64,000 nucleotides of DNA from assembly GCF_000972845.2 (NCBI RefSeq), contig NW_020853535.1, positions 434,001 to 498,000 on the forward strand, given 5' to 3'. Each line of letters begins with the position of its first letter. Positions within the stretch are counted from its first letter, which is position 1. This stretch comes from Larimichthys crocea. Lineage: Eukaryota; Chordata; Actinopteri; Sciaenidae. Below are positions 13,601 to 26,677 of this stretch, piece by piece. The notes below the pieces were generated by a model. The model was not told the origin of the DNA, searched no databases, and saw only the letters and a program-made list of their open reading frames with translations. The translations under genes were made by a program, and so were the position numbers.

Positions 13601-16600
13601 TTTATTCTGAGCAGGAAAAATTAGGTTTTACTAAATAAAAATAAACCCAGCACAGAGTCCTCTCTGCTGTCTGTGCAGTTCTAAACAAAAGCAGTACTGA
13701 CGATTATCCTGGTACACCATAACACTTAAACCGATCTAGTCTGCTCTGGTAGCACCCAGGTATAATCTTTACAGTATCAGTATCAATAAATACCCCCTAC
13801 AGAAGACTTCAAAAGTAGTGTAAGTGCAAAAAAGGTTTAAAGAAGTTATATATTATTACACCAGAGTGGCGAATACTAGTACAGCGGACTACAAAAATGA
13901 CTCATCCCTTGACTAGTATAGAACATTTTGTGATCTGTGGGCATTACAGTCACATTTTACGAGATATTTACCTTCAGAAACTCCATAATACTCCATAATA
14001 CCTAGAAAATACATCACATTCATATTGCGGTAAAAAACATTGCCTCCTCTTTCTGTGTATCTTTCTCAGTCACAGAAATACCCAAATTGAGAAATCTGGT
14101 GTCCTAAAAATTTCCCACCGGGTTTCAATAACACACAGTCTTACATTATGATTCTGAGCACTCACTAGAAAACGCTCTGTATGAAAACATTGATTAAATG
14201 TAAAAGTCATTATCTCATAAAAGAAAGCCATTAACTGGCTTTTACTTTGGACTCTGTCCATTTCAAGCTCAAAAATTTCCAGCAGGCAGAGCCAGGGTGT
14301 GTTTCTAATGAATCATAGCTCTGACAGATTAAAGAATGTCTGCATTTCCTAACAGAAAGTTTTGTTTTCAGATATTCTGCTCGACGACAGCTACGAGGGC
14401 AATCTACGCAAAGAGGGCCGCAGTGTGAGAATAGTAGTTACCATCAGCACTGGGCCCAAAACCATCAAGGTTAGTTATTCCTCCAGGTAAAAGCACTGTC
14501 GTCTTATTTGTTCTGACCGCTGTTGTTTTAATGAACACGTCTGACAACTCTTCAGGGCACACAAAGCCAGGAGTACCTGATTGGGTCTATAGGCGTGAGT
14601 GGGAAAACCAAGTGGGATGTGCTGGATGGAGTCATCCGACGCCTCTTCAAGGTAAACTCAAGATTGCTCATAGATTCAGATCTTATCAGGCTCATATTTA
14701 TATATCCAGCTGAATGTGTGACACGTGCACCAGAGAGTGCAACAAAAAACATTATAAAAACAGGTTAAAGAACAGAGTTTGTTTTAAATGTACACCATCG
14801 TGTGAAGCTGTCACTTTGAAGATATGTTGAACAACAAGAATCACGGCCTATATTTAAGCATGATCAATAGTGCAGTTTGTCTTCTTAATTTGTCTTCTCA
14901 ACCCTCCCCTCCCTGCAGGAGTATGTGTTTCGGGTGGACCCTCTGACCAGCCTGGGTCTCAGCTCAGACAGCATCGTCTGCTACAGGATGGGCGAGGTGG
15001 TTCGCTCTCACGCCTCCGAAGTGCCTGAGCTGCTGCCCTGCGGCTACCTGGTGGGCGACAACAACGTCATCAAGGTCAACCTCAAAGGTATGGCAGCAAG
15101 GAAATAAGTTTCTATTTCAGGAGTTATAGCAGATGCAAAAACCAGGTTGGAATTCGAGACACAGAGATAACACATTTCCTTTCTTCCTTGTATCCTCCCT
15201 CCTCTTCCTAGGTGTGAAGGAGAACAGTATCGACAGCCTGGTGTTTGACACGCTCATTCCGAAGCCTATCATCCAGCGGTACCTCAACCTGTTGATGGAG
15301 CATCGTCGCATCATCCTCTCAGGACCCAGCGGCACCGGCAAGTCCTTCCTGGCCGCCAAGCTGGCCGAGTACATCATTTACCAGATGGGGCAGGAGATAA
15401 CAGAGCACAACGTGGCCAGCTTCAACGTGGACCAGAATTCTAGCAAGGTAAGAAAGAGGATTTTAAATATTTAGTGTATTGTGGCTGCGATTGTTCACTT
15501 TTCCCCAGTCTGCCTTCTCTGTAGAACTTATGCTTCAGTTTAGGGACTTCCTACATATCCCAGAATACCTTTTAAACAACACAGAGGAGATTCTCATGTT
15601 GTAATAGATCTTTAAAAGATGTACATCTGGTTGCTGCTGAGTGTTTACAAATTGGTCTCTCTGCTTCTTCCACATGGATCTGTCCCTCTGTGATTACTGA
15701 CTGCTGGTACTAAATTGCAGCTTTTTAAGCTTCTGACTGACTGACCTTGCAACCTGACATCTTTCTCTGATGTTTTTTATCATCCTTCAGCAGAAGAAAG
15801 ATATACTAGCATTTAAATAACAGGCTTCAGAATGTGACATGCATCTCCAGTGGATGTTTTTTTAAGACGGTGTAATTTGACCCTGTTGTAGTTTTAAGTA
15901 AAGGCTTATCCAGATGGAGAAAAGCCTCAGCAGGAGTGAGATTACATGTTTGTAAGTAGTAAATGTCAAAGCTTGGCTGCTCATAAAGGTGCATATAGAT
16001 TTCCATCCATAATGGAATTTTGCAGATTGGAACCTGTGATTTGAATGTTAATCCATTCTTTGATTAGTTTTCAGCATGCATTTAAATAAAAAAACAAGTA
16101 GTAGGGACTCAGATCATATTGCTCCCATCAAACTTGCACTTGCATCCAAATGAAAAACGTGCTCATTTCTGCCTCAGGACCTGCGACAGTACCTGTCCAA
16201 CCTGGCAGAACAGTGTAACTCTGAGGAGACGGACACAGAGCTCCCCACTGTGGTCATCCTGGACAACCTCCACCATATTGGCTCCCTCAGCGACATATTT
16301 AATGGCTTCCTCAACTGCAAGTACCACAAATGGTGAGTCAGAAATGCATTAAAAAATCAATACAATCTAAAATACCAAAATAGCAGCACTGAAATGCAGC
16401 AGTTTACAAAGTTTCATTGTTCTCAGTTGCTCGGTTGTGACTGAATCATGTCATCTCTGTCTCTATCCAGCCCTTATGTGATTGGGACCATGAACCAGGG
16501 AGTTTCCTCCTCTCCTAACCTCGAGCTACACCACAACTTTAGGTTTGTGACACACACAACCTCAACCTATGCAGAAATATCACTGAACACTGAACTGTCT

Positions 16601-18815
16601 CTAAAAACATTGTCTGTAATGTGGTTGTATTTGCTCTGCATCGTGTCACCTGTCACATAAAACGTTTGATTGTTTCTGTATCAACATGTTATTTCTCACA
16701 GATTGTAAACTAAAGGCATTGTTCCATAGGGAGCACTCTAACTGCGTCTCTTGGATGATCGCCTCGTTAAATGAAAATGAATGGACTATAATGCATGTTC
16801 TGAGCAAGGATCATTTCTGCTTGGCATGTTTGACTGACTGATGATTTGGCAAATGTAACATCATTAGGGGAAAGCTCATTCATTTAATTAGAATCTATTA
16901 TAATAAAGTGAAATAAGCCCAAAACTCGTTACTCTGATGGTGGAAACGCCTCAAACGGTTTCATCATGTCTGATACGAGCCGCTTTAATTCACCACTGAT
17001 CATCTGTCCTGATGTAGGTGGGTGCTGTGCACCAACCACACCGAGCCGGTCAAAGGTTTCCTGGGTCGTTTCCTGCGGCGGAAGCTGATAGAGACGGAGA
17101 TCGATAAGAACATGCGCAGCAATGACCTGATTAAGATCATCGACTGGATCCCCAAGACGTGGCAGCACCTCAACGGCTTCCTGGAGGCACACAGCTCCTC
17201 CGATGTCACCATAGGTCAGTCGCACACACACACACACACACTCTCTCTAGCGTCTGTACTGTTAGACCCATGCCAAGTCTTTGTTTATTGATGAACAAAA
17301 CATTTACACAATGAAGTGAGTGTGGTAAAGCCTGCCCTCTCTTCTGCCTCCACTCATTTGCAGCATGTTTGTTAATAACCTGCTTCATGCTTCGATCCTA
17401 AACTTTTCATCTAACAAATACTCATCATCTGGACTCTTTTGTCCCTGCAGGCCCCCGTCTCTTCCTGTCCTGTCCCATGGATGTGGAAGGCTCTCGGGTT
17501 TGGTTCACCGACCTGTGGAACTACTCCCTGGTGCCCTACCTGCTGGAGGCAGTCAGGGAAGGCCTTCAGGTACAGCCTGGAAAAACACACTGAATGAATA
17601 ATTGCCCACTTTAGTTGCACTACAGAGGCAAAAACGAGAATAGTAACTACATTCATTTACTCAAGTACTGCACTAAGGAAATATTGTACTTTTTACTTCA
17701 CTATATTTATTGGACATATTGGACTTTTTAGATTTTAAATGCAAATTTATCTCCACCATGACAACAAAAGGATTTGCTACATAGTAATGGTCCTGTGATA
17801 TAATACAATGCTGACAGCGATGATTCTACATAATGAGTACTTTTACTTTTAAGACTTGTAGCACTTTTAGTTGCCGGTGCTTCTGTACTTTGACTTTTTT
17901 AAGTCAGTCGGCCATTTTTTCCTGCATCACTGTGACTGGCACAGCTCTTTAAATGATATGAGACGTGTAATGAAACCGATAATGAGCATTATCACACTGT
18001 CTGATTTTTATTTCACTTCACACATCACAAGATGCACATAAGAATGTACATAATAATATCTATAATATATACAGCAGGAGAGCTTGGATTTCTGTTAGTC
18101 CCTATACACATAACCCGCCACTTAGTGCAGCATCATTCATACCTGCTCTCCCTCTCTGACACACCCACAGCTCTACGGCAAAAGAGCAGCATGGGAGGAT
18201 CCGTCCAAGTGGGTGAACGACACGTACCCGTGGAACGCCGCCTCGCTGCAGCAGGACGGCCAGTCGCTGCTGCAGCTGAGGCCGGAGGACGTGGGATACG
18301 ACGGTTATAGCTCGTCCAAGGAGGGAGCCTCGTCCAAGCAGGTGTCTCAGAGTGACACAGAGGGAGACCCACTGGTGAGGAAGACATACGGCAAAACAAA
18401 ACTCGTGATTATTCTGTGACATCAAAGAGCCTCTATTTTATGTGTAGCATTTAAGACAAATATGAAAATATAGAAATAGCCCCAGTAGGAATGAACGTGC
18501 TATGGAGATGAATATTAATCCATAATCATGGTGCAGAGTCATAAAGTTATTCAATTCAAGGATGTTGGTTTCCATAGAAACCCTGGATGAGTGTTACCTT
18601 GACTTCTCCAAGAAAAAGTACAAAAAATAGATAAACTAGTAAAGCAGAGCTAGGTGGTCTTGGCTCCTGAACACCCAGTACACACACACACACACACACA
18701 CACACTATTCAGGGATGAGAGAGAGAGTTAATTTCTATTTGGTGGGTTATTGCAGCCCAAGAGGAATTAAGGGGTAGTCATCCAAAAACAACTGGCTTAA
18801 TTTAGCCAGTTAGAA

Positions 18816-18861
<46 letters not shown>

Positions 18862-20228
18862 ATCCAGGCGAGACCACTTTGCTCCACGCAGGTGTGCCTC
18901 TCCTCATTTTAGGAACACTTGAAGCAGTGCACCAGATGCAGCAGCACCTCTGCATTATTTAGACCATTAGCTCTGTAGCAGGGATGAGAGGTTCTGCAGT
19001 TTTACTGTGGTGATTTAGCGCAAGCTTTTAAAAGAGCTTCTCACCGCACGTGAAGTATAAAGACAAAGTCTGCAAGTCATTACACTCTGAGGTTCATAAT
19101 AGGTGCTTTAAGTATGCTGCCTGATCACAAGGTGTTTTTTCACTGATGCTAACAGGGAGAGATGTCAGAGCGAGAGCTACGAGAAGTTATTCACCAGAAA
19201 AGACAAATTACAGCAAAGAGTACAAACATTATGCTCAAGTATTGTTTTGTATTTAAAGGTATATCTTTCACTGTTTTGCTGAAAATATTCAATTATGCTG
19301 CATCAAATGATCTATTTTACATGACTGCCTAAATGCCATTAAACCTGGATGGCTGATGATTACAGTTTAATGCAGATAAAAAGGACTGGTCCGGTCCCTA
19401 AGGTGCTCTTCTCTTCATCCTTAGAAATTCACTTTGTGTCACTTTTTGATCAGACGCTGACGCTTGTCACACTTTGATTCATTCCTGTTTTTCCAGTCCA
19501 CAATTACTTTGATCACTTTGGAGCTCTGCGTGATCAGGCATCACGCAGAGGCTGACACCTGTTGTGAAGTAGAACAAACACTTTCTCTCTTTTTGTCAAC
19601 ATTGTTGAGGATGCAGTCGCTTTATTGCCTTAATAGTCAGAACCGACTCTGGGTCAGTTGATCTGTGTGCGAGCATAAAAAGTTGTGGCCGTGCAGAAAA
19701 CGCAACTAAATGTGTAGTGTGAGTTAACACAGCATACAGGCTGTGTGCTCCTCTCCTGCAGCCTTATATCAGCAGTAGTCTCTGAGGGGTTCTGGTCAGG
19801 GTTTGTTGGTGTTCTCTGCTCCAGGCTTAAATGTAAAGATCTGTGGACACCTTTAAACCTTGCCCGTGTTCATTTTGAATCATTTTATGTCTATTTCATT
19901 GATTCCTTTAATATTTTATCTTTTTTGATGAAGACCTGAGGTATCTTACATCAAACTTTATACACTTACTCATGTCCCCACAACCACAAACTTAACTAAC
20001 CAGAGGAGGATACCAAAACTCTGTCCAATCAACAAGCTGCTTTGAGTCATGTGACTTTCTGCACATGCATGATCTCATGTTAATAAGATGTTTCGTCTGT
20101 GTTTTCAGATGAACATGCTGCTACGGCTGCAGGAGGCAGCTAACTACTCCAGCACTCAGAGCTGCGACAGCGACAGCACCAGTCACCATGACGACCAGCT
20201 GGACTCCTCACTGGAGTCGGCCCTATGA
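2980..20228 (+). CDS. nav2/nav3: Neuron navigator, NAV2/NAV3 type, 3' portion (16 coding exons, 764 residues)
   Basis: Neuron navigators are large cytoskeleton-associated proteins that bind microtubule plus ends and guide neurite growth; the C-terminus carries an AAA-type ATPase domain. Exons read: 2980-3063, 4093-4204, 5155-5279, 8784-8950, 10134-10287, 11615-11801, 14372-14469, 14556-14651, 14919-15087, 15212-15447, 16178-16332, 16471-16542, 17018-17214, 17451-17569, 18171-18374, 20109-20228. All junctions keep frame and use GT-AG sites. Early exons encode coiled-coil segments (LAELRETIETLKTQN; LREKELKLTDIRLEAL). The Walker A motif GPSGTGKS lies near 15322-15345 and a Walker B-like VVILDNLHH in the next exon. 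The protein ends SSLESAL, as in NAV2/NAV3 and unlike NAV1. Residues match NAV2 in some places and NAV3 in others, so the orthologue is undecided. The gene's 5' part lies outside the window. Confidence 0.95.
4776..4925. repeat. Dispersed fish repeat fragment (intronic)
   Basis: This AT-rich stretch ends with an ATTCGAAAAGGAGT... segment followed by CCCACCCCTTCTTCTT. That resembles the tail of a dispersed repeat I have seen in teleost DNA. I cannot assign a family from sequence alone. Confidence 0.35.
7308..7390. repeat. Decayed LINE-tail-like fragment
   Basis: The sequence TTCTATAGCTGCTCATCCTGTTCAGGG followed by GGAGCC..CCCAGAATGCATGGG resembles the common teleost repeat tail that also appears near 38890-39020. 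The copy is short and degenerate. Confidence 0.45.
7611..7650. repeat. (CA)n microsatellite
   Basis: About 20 uninterrupted CA units in a navigator intron. Confidence 0.95.
9198..9284 (+). CDS. nav2/nav3: Candidate 29-codon cassette exon of the navigator gene
   Basis: This 87-nt open segment lies between a CTGCTGTAG acceptor and a CG|GTAATA donor. The exon before it (ending 8950) leaves two bases of a codon, and the exon after it (starting 10134) supplies one base. The cassette starts and ends in that same phase, so it can be included or skipped without a frameshift. The encoded residues are basic (for example WTAKKKQNGQMVYKHRSR). It sits between the LRSSFKQAF exon and the coiled-coil exon, a region where navigator isoforms differ. 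Alternative usage is inferred. Confidence 0.55.
12690..12800. repeat. Dispersed teleost repeat fragment
   Basis: CAAATCAAATCAATTCTATTTGTATAGCCCAAAGTCACAAA, with CCTCAGAGGGCTTTA nearby, matches a repeat core I recognise from many fish genomes. The following GGAAGAGCCACAGAGAAGGGATCCCT continues the same element in decayed form. The family name is uncertain. Confidence 0.55.
13000..13031. repeat. Perfect 13-bp inverted repeat
   Basis: The arms AATCAAGCTAAGA (13000-13012) and TCTTAGCTTGATT (13019-13031) are exact reverse complements separated by six bases. This could be a palindrome left by repeat decay or a short foldback. No function is evident. Confidence 0.8.
18819..18859. repeat. (GT)n microsatellite
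   Basis: About 20 GT units in the last navigator intron. A CA run lies 120 bp upstream at about 18680-18705, so the two could pair as an inverted repeat in RNA. Confidence 0.95.
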
Positions 20229-20939
20229 GACCGAGAGCTGCGCCGGGAGACAGCGAACCCTCGGAACGCCCAGGAGCCTTTGAAGCTCTGCCGCTAGCAG
20301 ACACCCCGATAGTGCACAGATGTTCTGTATGAAAAGTTTTATTATCCAAAATGGTATACCCACCATATGAAAGAAAAGGCCTATTTTTACACAACAATGG
20401 TGCAATATGAAATCAGATTATTGTATGTTTGAGAGCAGTAGCCGACTTGGTCCTCAGTGGTCATAATGATAAACAATCATCCAAGTTGGGCCCGTTCTAT
20501 TTTAAACACATTGAATAGTCAGCTCATTTTTAATGGCTGTATAACATTTTAGAGTATAACTTTTCATATATGTGTAGACGGGGCGTGTCTGATAAAAGGC
20601 AGCACTTCCTCTGAAGATGACTTTTTAAGTAAGGAGTAAATCAGATCTGTGGCCGTGACGAGCCACAGATGACTCCGTTATTTGAACTTTAGGAGTCACA
20701 AGTGTCCGAAAAAAAAGAGAGAAAGCCAACAGATGTGACAAAACTGGATTTTTCTTTTATTTTTGAAATCCCAGATATATCTTCAGATGTTTACAATGGG
20801 TGGCAAGGTTCTATTGTTTAAGTCTTTCCTTGTTTACAGAGGTGCTTCACACACAGACACACACACACAAACACTCATACAAATGCACTTAAACACAGGC
20901 AGTAGGAGGTACACTGTCCTTTTTAATCAGAGGCTTAAA

Positions 20940-21010
20940 TTGGTTCAAGCCCACATGTGACCAACAATCCAGCCTGCCAAAGTGTCCTTGAGCAAGGCAC
21001 TCTTTACACC
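20940..21010. repeat. SINE-like fragment
   Basis: AAGTGTCCTTGAGCAAGGCAC is a sequence I recognise from fish short interspersed elements. Only this short stretch and its flank are visible, so it is a decayed fragment. Confidence 0.4.
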
Positions 21011-21087
21011 ACCTTGGGACCCTGAGCTCTGACCCCACCTACTGATGGAGTAAGAGAATGATATTGTAGTGTTTTCAGGTGATGTAA

Positions 21088-21100
21088 CGCCCTCTGGTGG
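21088..21100 (-). promoter_or_regulatory. CTCF-like motif
   Basis: CGCCCTCTGGTGG is the reverse complement of CCACCAGAGGGCG, the core of the vertebrate CTCF consensus. It lies in the navigator 3' UTR. Matches of this length also occur in repeats, so occupancy is not implied. Confidence 0.35.
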
Positions 21101-24100
21101 TCACAGTGGAGGCTTGCAGCTTTTAGAAAACAGATTTTCATTACGCACAAATCAGATTCATCAGATGGATTTTGTGCTGCAGTAATTTCTGACAGAGTCA
21201 ACAACCAACTGTCTCCTCTCAACTTATTTTAGAAGCTAAAGGACACTTGTTGGGCGTCTTTGCCTTTTCTCAATATACAGACAACTCTGCAGCTCCATGA
21301 TGACTCCAGACATGGTTGATTTGAGTCATTTGTAAAGCCTCTACAGCTCAACTACGACCACAAAAATGACATCCTCATAACACACGCTTACGGCTCACAG
21401 CCATCCTGCACCTGCCTGTCATCAGTTGAGCCCCATGGTGCTGGTCTCCTGCCCTGAGCCCCCTCAGTGTCAGGCACTGCCAAGCCGCTCCTCGCTGCCC
21501 TGCATGCCAGCAACAAGCACAACGAAAGCGCATTGTCTGTGTGTCATCCAGCCACATCGCTACTGTGAAGAAGATATGGACAAGAGTGCCAACGTTTCCT
21601 TTTGAGTTACTGCCAAATGTGCACACACACACACACACACACAACCATACATATACAGAGACTTTACACCACAATGCACAGCTGACCATGGTGGCAAACC
21701 TAGATTAAGTTGTTCTTAGCCTTCTGCACTCTACAGCCTCTTGTCACTCCTTAGTTGAAACGCACCATGAGAGCAGCAGGCAGCGCCCCCTGTGGGTCAT
21801 CACAGAACAACTTGAGTTGACCGTTCACTAAACCTCTGCTGAACAGCAATTGTCTAATCAGTGAACAATCAGCATGGCACGTCTGACAGGTCTTTGGATT
21901 TCTCCACACTCCACAAACTCAGCAACAGTTAGGGGTCAAGGATTAGTTAACGGTCAACTGAATTCTTGTGACATTTGCGTTAACCTGCATGAAGAAGTCA
22001 GCAGGTGAGGAAAGTTCAAAAAGTATGTGTTCAATCAATCAGCAAAATATCAGTAATATTGAATTGAATGATGCAAGCCGACATTTGATAGTCTTGTTGA
22101 GCATCTGCACCTGTGTGGGATCCGTGAGGTACCAAAAAAAAAAGAAAGAATCCAAAGTACTTTAAAATTCAAGTGAACTCCAACAGCTCAAGAGCTGAAT
22201 AAGGGAACAATGATACTGGTGCTTTTCTCACTGCCTTAAATGTGCAAAAGTTTGGGAGGCATCCCGTACTCCCATTGGCTATAGTGAGAAGAAGAGATGT
22301 TGACGGTGGATGATGATAATGATGATGATATTTGCTTCCTGCTACGTCAAAGAAGCTGCTTGTAGTCGGAAGAACAGCCTCTTTTTGTTTCGTTTTTTTT
22401 TTTTTTGTCCCTCTTCCTCCAAACCACCCGTCCTTGTTTCTGACAGTAAAGTCTAAAAAGAGTTGATGCTGTATTTAAATTTCAAACTGACCAATATTGT
22501 AAAAACATTGAAAAAATATAAGGGGTGGGGTCTTTTTTAGTTGTCATTTTTCGCCCAGTTGAGCTGGGCTCACTTGAACTGACAGGAGCACAACCAAACT
22601 GTTTTGGGTTTTCTAGCCTGACGAGCATGTTTTGAAGCTTTTTAAAGGGGGATGCATTGAGAAGAGACCTTTATCGTTATGTATGCGTGTATTGGACGGA
22701 AGCCATTTTGAATTTTGATTGTCCTCTCTTTGTTTAAACGAGTGGGTTGGTTTTGCACACTTTGAGGTGGGGGTGGGTTGTAAATACTTAAGTCTTGCAC
22801 AGTGAATCAAAGATGCATTCTGCCCTGTTGATGTTACAATATGCTTAACCCGCTGAGTAAATTATTGTACTTTGAAAACAGAGAGAAAAAAAAGGAAATG
22901 CAAAAACTCAACACGCTGTCAGAAACAGGTGTGTGTCTTGTGGTGATTGGATGTTTTGCCTATGCAGGAGGCATACGGTGTACAGTAAGAAGTTTTTTTA
23001 ACTCACTAAAATCACAGAGAAAAAAAAGATAGGCACTTTTCCGGTATCCCCCCATCCTGCCATATTATTCTCTGGATCTTCTCCGTCTGTAGGAATGCCT
23101 GTTGTTCCTTAGAAGCTTTTCCTCTCTGGACATTTTAACCCAAGCTTACCGCCACGTTAGGCTTGTCAGCTGTCCGAGGCACCGAAGCTGACCTGACACC
23201 GTACTGTATACATTTACCAACAACCAACAGGTGCTACTGGTCAGTCAGAGTCCTTCAGCGACCAAGAAGTCATGTTGTCACAACCTCAGGACAATCCTAT
23301 CCTCTACAATCCTACCTGTGTTCAGCTTCACAGGTGTCTCTGCAGCCAAGCCTCTGATGGTTCGCACAATATGTCTGGCCAGCATGGCCGGCCTTGTGTC
23401 TGCAAGGGTGTTAAATTGCATGACAAGGGGTTAGTTACTATGGTAACAGGTTGCTCCTTACTTACGGTTACACCCATGTATCAAACCTGAGCATAGATCT
23501 CTGACAATTCACCCTCTCAGCTACTCTACACTCCTGCTATAGGCCATTAGTTCCCGAGCTCGCAGAACGTTGACACCGTTAACAGTGTACACCATAGTCT
23601 TGATGATCAACTGGTAATTTTTCCCACTTAACACTTTGCAGTTACATCTCAGTTGAAAACCATAGCATTTACTCTGGTTTGAGAGAAAGTTTTCTTCTTT
23701 TTGGGTGAAACATTTGTCCTTAAATGTTTTATATTTTGTACATTTGTATGTAACATATCATGTAAATAGACAGAGACAGTGATTTAACTCATCTGGAGGA
23801 TTTTGTAGTCTTTGTAAAGCCCTAATAAATGGTATTTGGTGTCACACGAGCAAACTACCTGTGGAGGTTTTGTCTTTGTCCAACTCTATATGTGTGTGTG
23901 TATTTTTCTGGACAGTTTATAAAGGTGTAAAGTAGCCAAAAAAAAGTACTCTTACTTTATAATAACAAGTACTCTAGAAGTAAAGGTATCCATAAAAATA
24001 ACAACTCGAACAGGAGTATCTATTGAAACATAAACTACTTGACAAACTCATCAGTTAATTACTTAGCAATATGACATAAACTACATTTATGATAGCACTA

Positions 24101-24424
24101 AATGACATGAAGTGATGTAAGACAGGGCAACATCATGACGCGAGGTCAAATACTGGTAGTCCTGAAGGTCACGTGCTTTTGGTGACATCTAGTGTTTACA
24201 ATAAAAAATGGTAACAGTTATGTATTGTTACAGAATGTAATGGATTGAAGTTCTAATTGAATATAAAGTGTTGATAAAACAAAGTCCGAATAATATGGCA
24301 GTAATTCCACCTTTCAAAATATATCAACATTATAGAAGGCTTGCGCCGGATGTGTTTTATTTTGAAGGCCAACTTGACGCGTTGTATGCTCGCGCATGCG
24401 CAGCAGCAGCAGCAGCTGGTGAAG

Positions 24425-24583
24425 ATGGGAGCCGGAGCGCCGGAGTCTGCAGAAGACATGAAGAAGTTTAAAGCTGAAGGAGAGCCGCTGTCTCTGCCGC
24501 AGCACTCCTACTGGTTTGACTTCTGGGCCTTCCTGGCGTTTGACATCGTGTTTTTCCTCGTCATGTATTTCATAGTGCCGTAA
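24425..24583 (+). CDS. c4orf3: C4orf3 / another-regulin family micropeptide, 52 residues
   Basis: Another-regulin (ALN, human C4orf3) is a small tail-anchored ER protein reported to bind and inhibit SERCA calcium pumps. The C-terminus here reads LPQHSYWFDFWAFLAF then DIVFFLVMYFIVP. It matches my recollection of the human pattern LPxHSYWxDxWxFxxFDxVxF, with one hydrophobic segment at the extreme C-terminus. The soluble N-terminus is short and charged. The start at 24425 is chosen because A is at -3 and G at +4. An upstream in-frame ATG at 24341 would add 28 residues, including five Gln from a CAG run. A CAG|GTACGTG donor at about 24600 suggests a spliced 3' UTR. Poly(A) hexamers occur at about 25318 (ATTAAA) and 25630 (AATAAA). 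The SERCA role comes from the mammalian protein. Confidence 0.85.
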   Translation: MGAGAPESAEDMKKFKAEGEPLSLPQHSYWFDFWAFLAFDIVFFLVMYFIVP

Positions 24584-24599
24584 AACAAACAAACAGAAC

Positions 24600-26280
24600 A
24601 GGTACGTGCGAGACGTGTGGAAGTTTCCAGCTAACGATGTGTAACTGAGAGGGCGGCTACGGAAGTGGCTAACCTAGTGAGCTAACTAAAACAACATCAG
24701 ATGATGGGACGATAATTAAAGTTACGCTTTTAACTAATTAGCCCCTCCTCGTGTTTTTAATAAATGTATATTTAATTGAAATGAAGCTCAGCCTCCAGCT
24801 GCTGTTTCCCTGTATGTGTGGCTGCCTGTTGAAATATTGAACTGTTATGGTAACGTTAGATTCATTCATTTATTTGCATATTTTTATCCGTCAGCCCACT
24901 AATAATTTAATCATCTAGTTAATCATTTCAGATGTGATTCAGTTTGTCCCTGTCTTCATGATCTGTCTTTAATGTGATCACTGTGTTAAAGGTCTGTCCC
25001 TGGACTCTGGAGCCTGGAGACATGGAGTGCTCGTCCTGTCCTGTCCTGTCCTGTCCTGCTGTCAGGAACACTAACCAGCTTTGACTGAACTTGAGGCCAC
25101 ATTATTGGATATGACATCTTAAGTTTGAACTGCTTGGACTCTGGACTGCACATTGTCCTCGTGTGATGTCCACAGAGCTCCTTCCCTCTGCGGCCTTTGG
25201 CCGGCTGCTGTGGGCTGTCTTTCTTCATGGAGGGATTCATGTTGCAGTGGAGAAGAGATGAAGTGTTTCAGTTGAAAAGTGGCAATGGTTGCATTGGGAC
25301 TTGTGAAATGTACCTACATTAAAGTCACTAAGACGCTATTTTAAGTGTTAAATGTTACTGGGTCGAGCAGACCTGCTCAATGTTTTTAATTCCGTAATCA
25401 CTTTTAACAAATCTAAGTTTTACAGTACTATATCTGTTCGTGGTCTTTATGAAGTTTGATGTGTCAGATTTGCTTTTTATCCTGCTCAAAAGTGATGAGT
25501 CACATCTGGAAATGTTTGTTCTGAAAAGTCATCTGATCGTACCACGACACACCATGAATTATGATGTGATGAGGAGAATCATTCCAACACACTAAAGCCT
25601 TCAAAGTTTGCACATGGGAAATACTGCAAATAAAGTTTTGCCTACCTGAGAACCAGATGATTCTTATTATTTCAAACTTGATGAAGTGCAATTAAGACGG
25701 TGTCAACAGTACAATGAAAATGTGTGACAAGAACAACTCAGCTCAGCATGGAAGATAAAGACATGGTATCAAATAATCAGTATAATGATGTAAACACTAT
25801 GTATAAATGTAAATATATGTGCACTATACAAACTAATATGTTAATATTAGGCTTGTGTGTGTTAACGTATTATATAAACATGATATACTACACCACAAAT
25901 ATGAAAATGAAACATTTCTGTAAGACGACAATCTTTAATACATTTCAATTGAACGTGTCAAGATGCATAAATTATTTCGTTTCATTTCCTGTGAATTCAT
26001 TTTAAAATAAAACAAAACAATTTTTTTTTTTTTTTTTTTTTTACTTTTACCAACAAATGCTGAGTCATCTTTGCATTCTGCGTGCAGCTGAATACAAACT
26101 ATACAACAAGTACTGTTGTACAGTTACAGCTGATTCTTGCTGAGCAGATGCTGTTTATATTTATATCATTTAGAACCTTTATTTTGAAAGATCAGCCACA
26201 CGTGTTTCCGCTCGGAAAGGAGCTAACAACACATAGCTTCCAGCCTTATTTCTTTTAAGTGTCTTTTTCAAACTTCACAC
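24600..26280. other. C4orf3-like 3' UTR/intron and intergenic AT-rich DNA
   Basis: A CTGTC pentanucleotide run (about 25036-25058) sits in the probable second exon of the micropeptide gene. After the AATAAA near 25630 the DNA is AT-rich and has no exon I can support. A poly(T) run lies at about 26021-26042. The last few hundred bases become richer in CpG as they approach the next promoter. Confidence 0.5.
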
Positions 26281-26288
26281 GTCCTATC

Positions 26289-26631
26289 ATGGAGATGACC
26301 GGCAGACCGTGTCAGGTGGAAAACACAGGTCCGTCTGACGACAGCTAACGGCTAACAGGCTTGCTGTCTTGTGTGTTGTCGTTACTGTAGCTCGTAGCTC
26401 CAGCTAACAGCAGGGATTATAGCTCAGTGTAAACACAGCAAACACTGAATTAAGGCAGCGTTCACTGTCTGTGTGAACATGAGAGCATCGCTGCTGAGGT
26501 GAAAGGATTAAATCTGCTGTGTGGTTAGCAGAAGCTGGAAAGCAGACTCCTTTAAGCTACTTCCCCTGCTAGTTGTGTTCAGCAGCTAACTAAGCTAAAT
26601 CACCTTAATGATTAAACGTGTTGTTGGTTCA

Positions 26632-26677
<46 letters not shown>

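Larger units (their letters stand above)
20229..23860 (+). other. nav2/nav3: Navigator 3' UTR
   Basis: This is the sequence from the stop codon (20226-20228) to an AATAAA at 23824-23829. No earlier canonical poly(A) hexamer stands out and no long frame is present, so the 3' UTR is probably about 3.6 kb. It contains T-rich runs, a CA repeat near 21620-21642, a SINE-like fragment near 20945-21000 and a CTCF-like motif at 21088. The UTR end is inferred from the hexamer alone. Confidence 0.6.
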
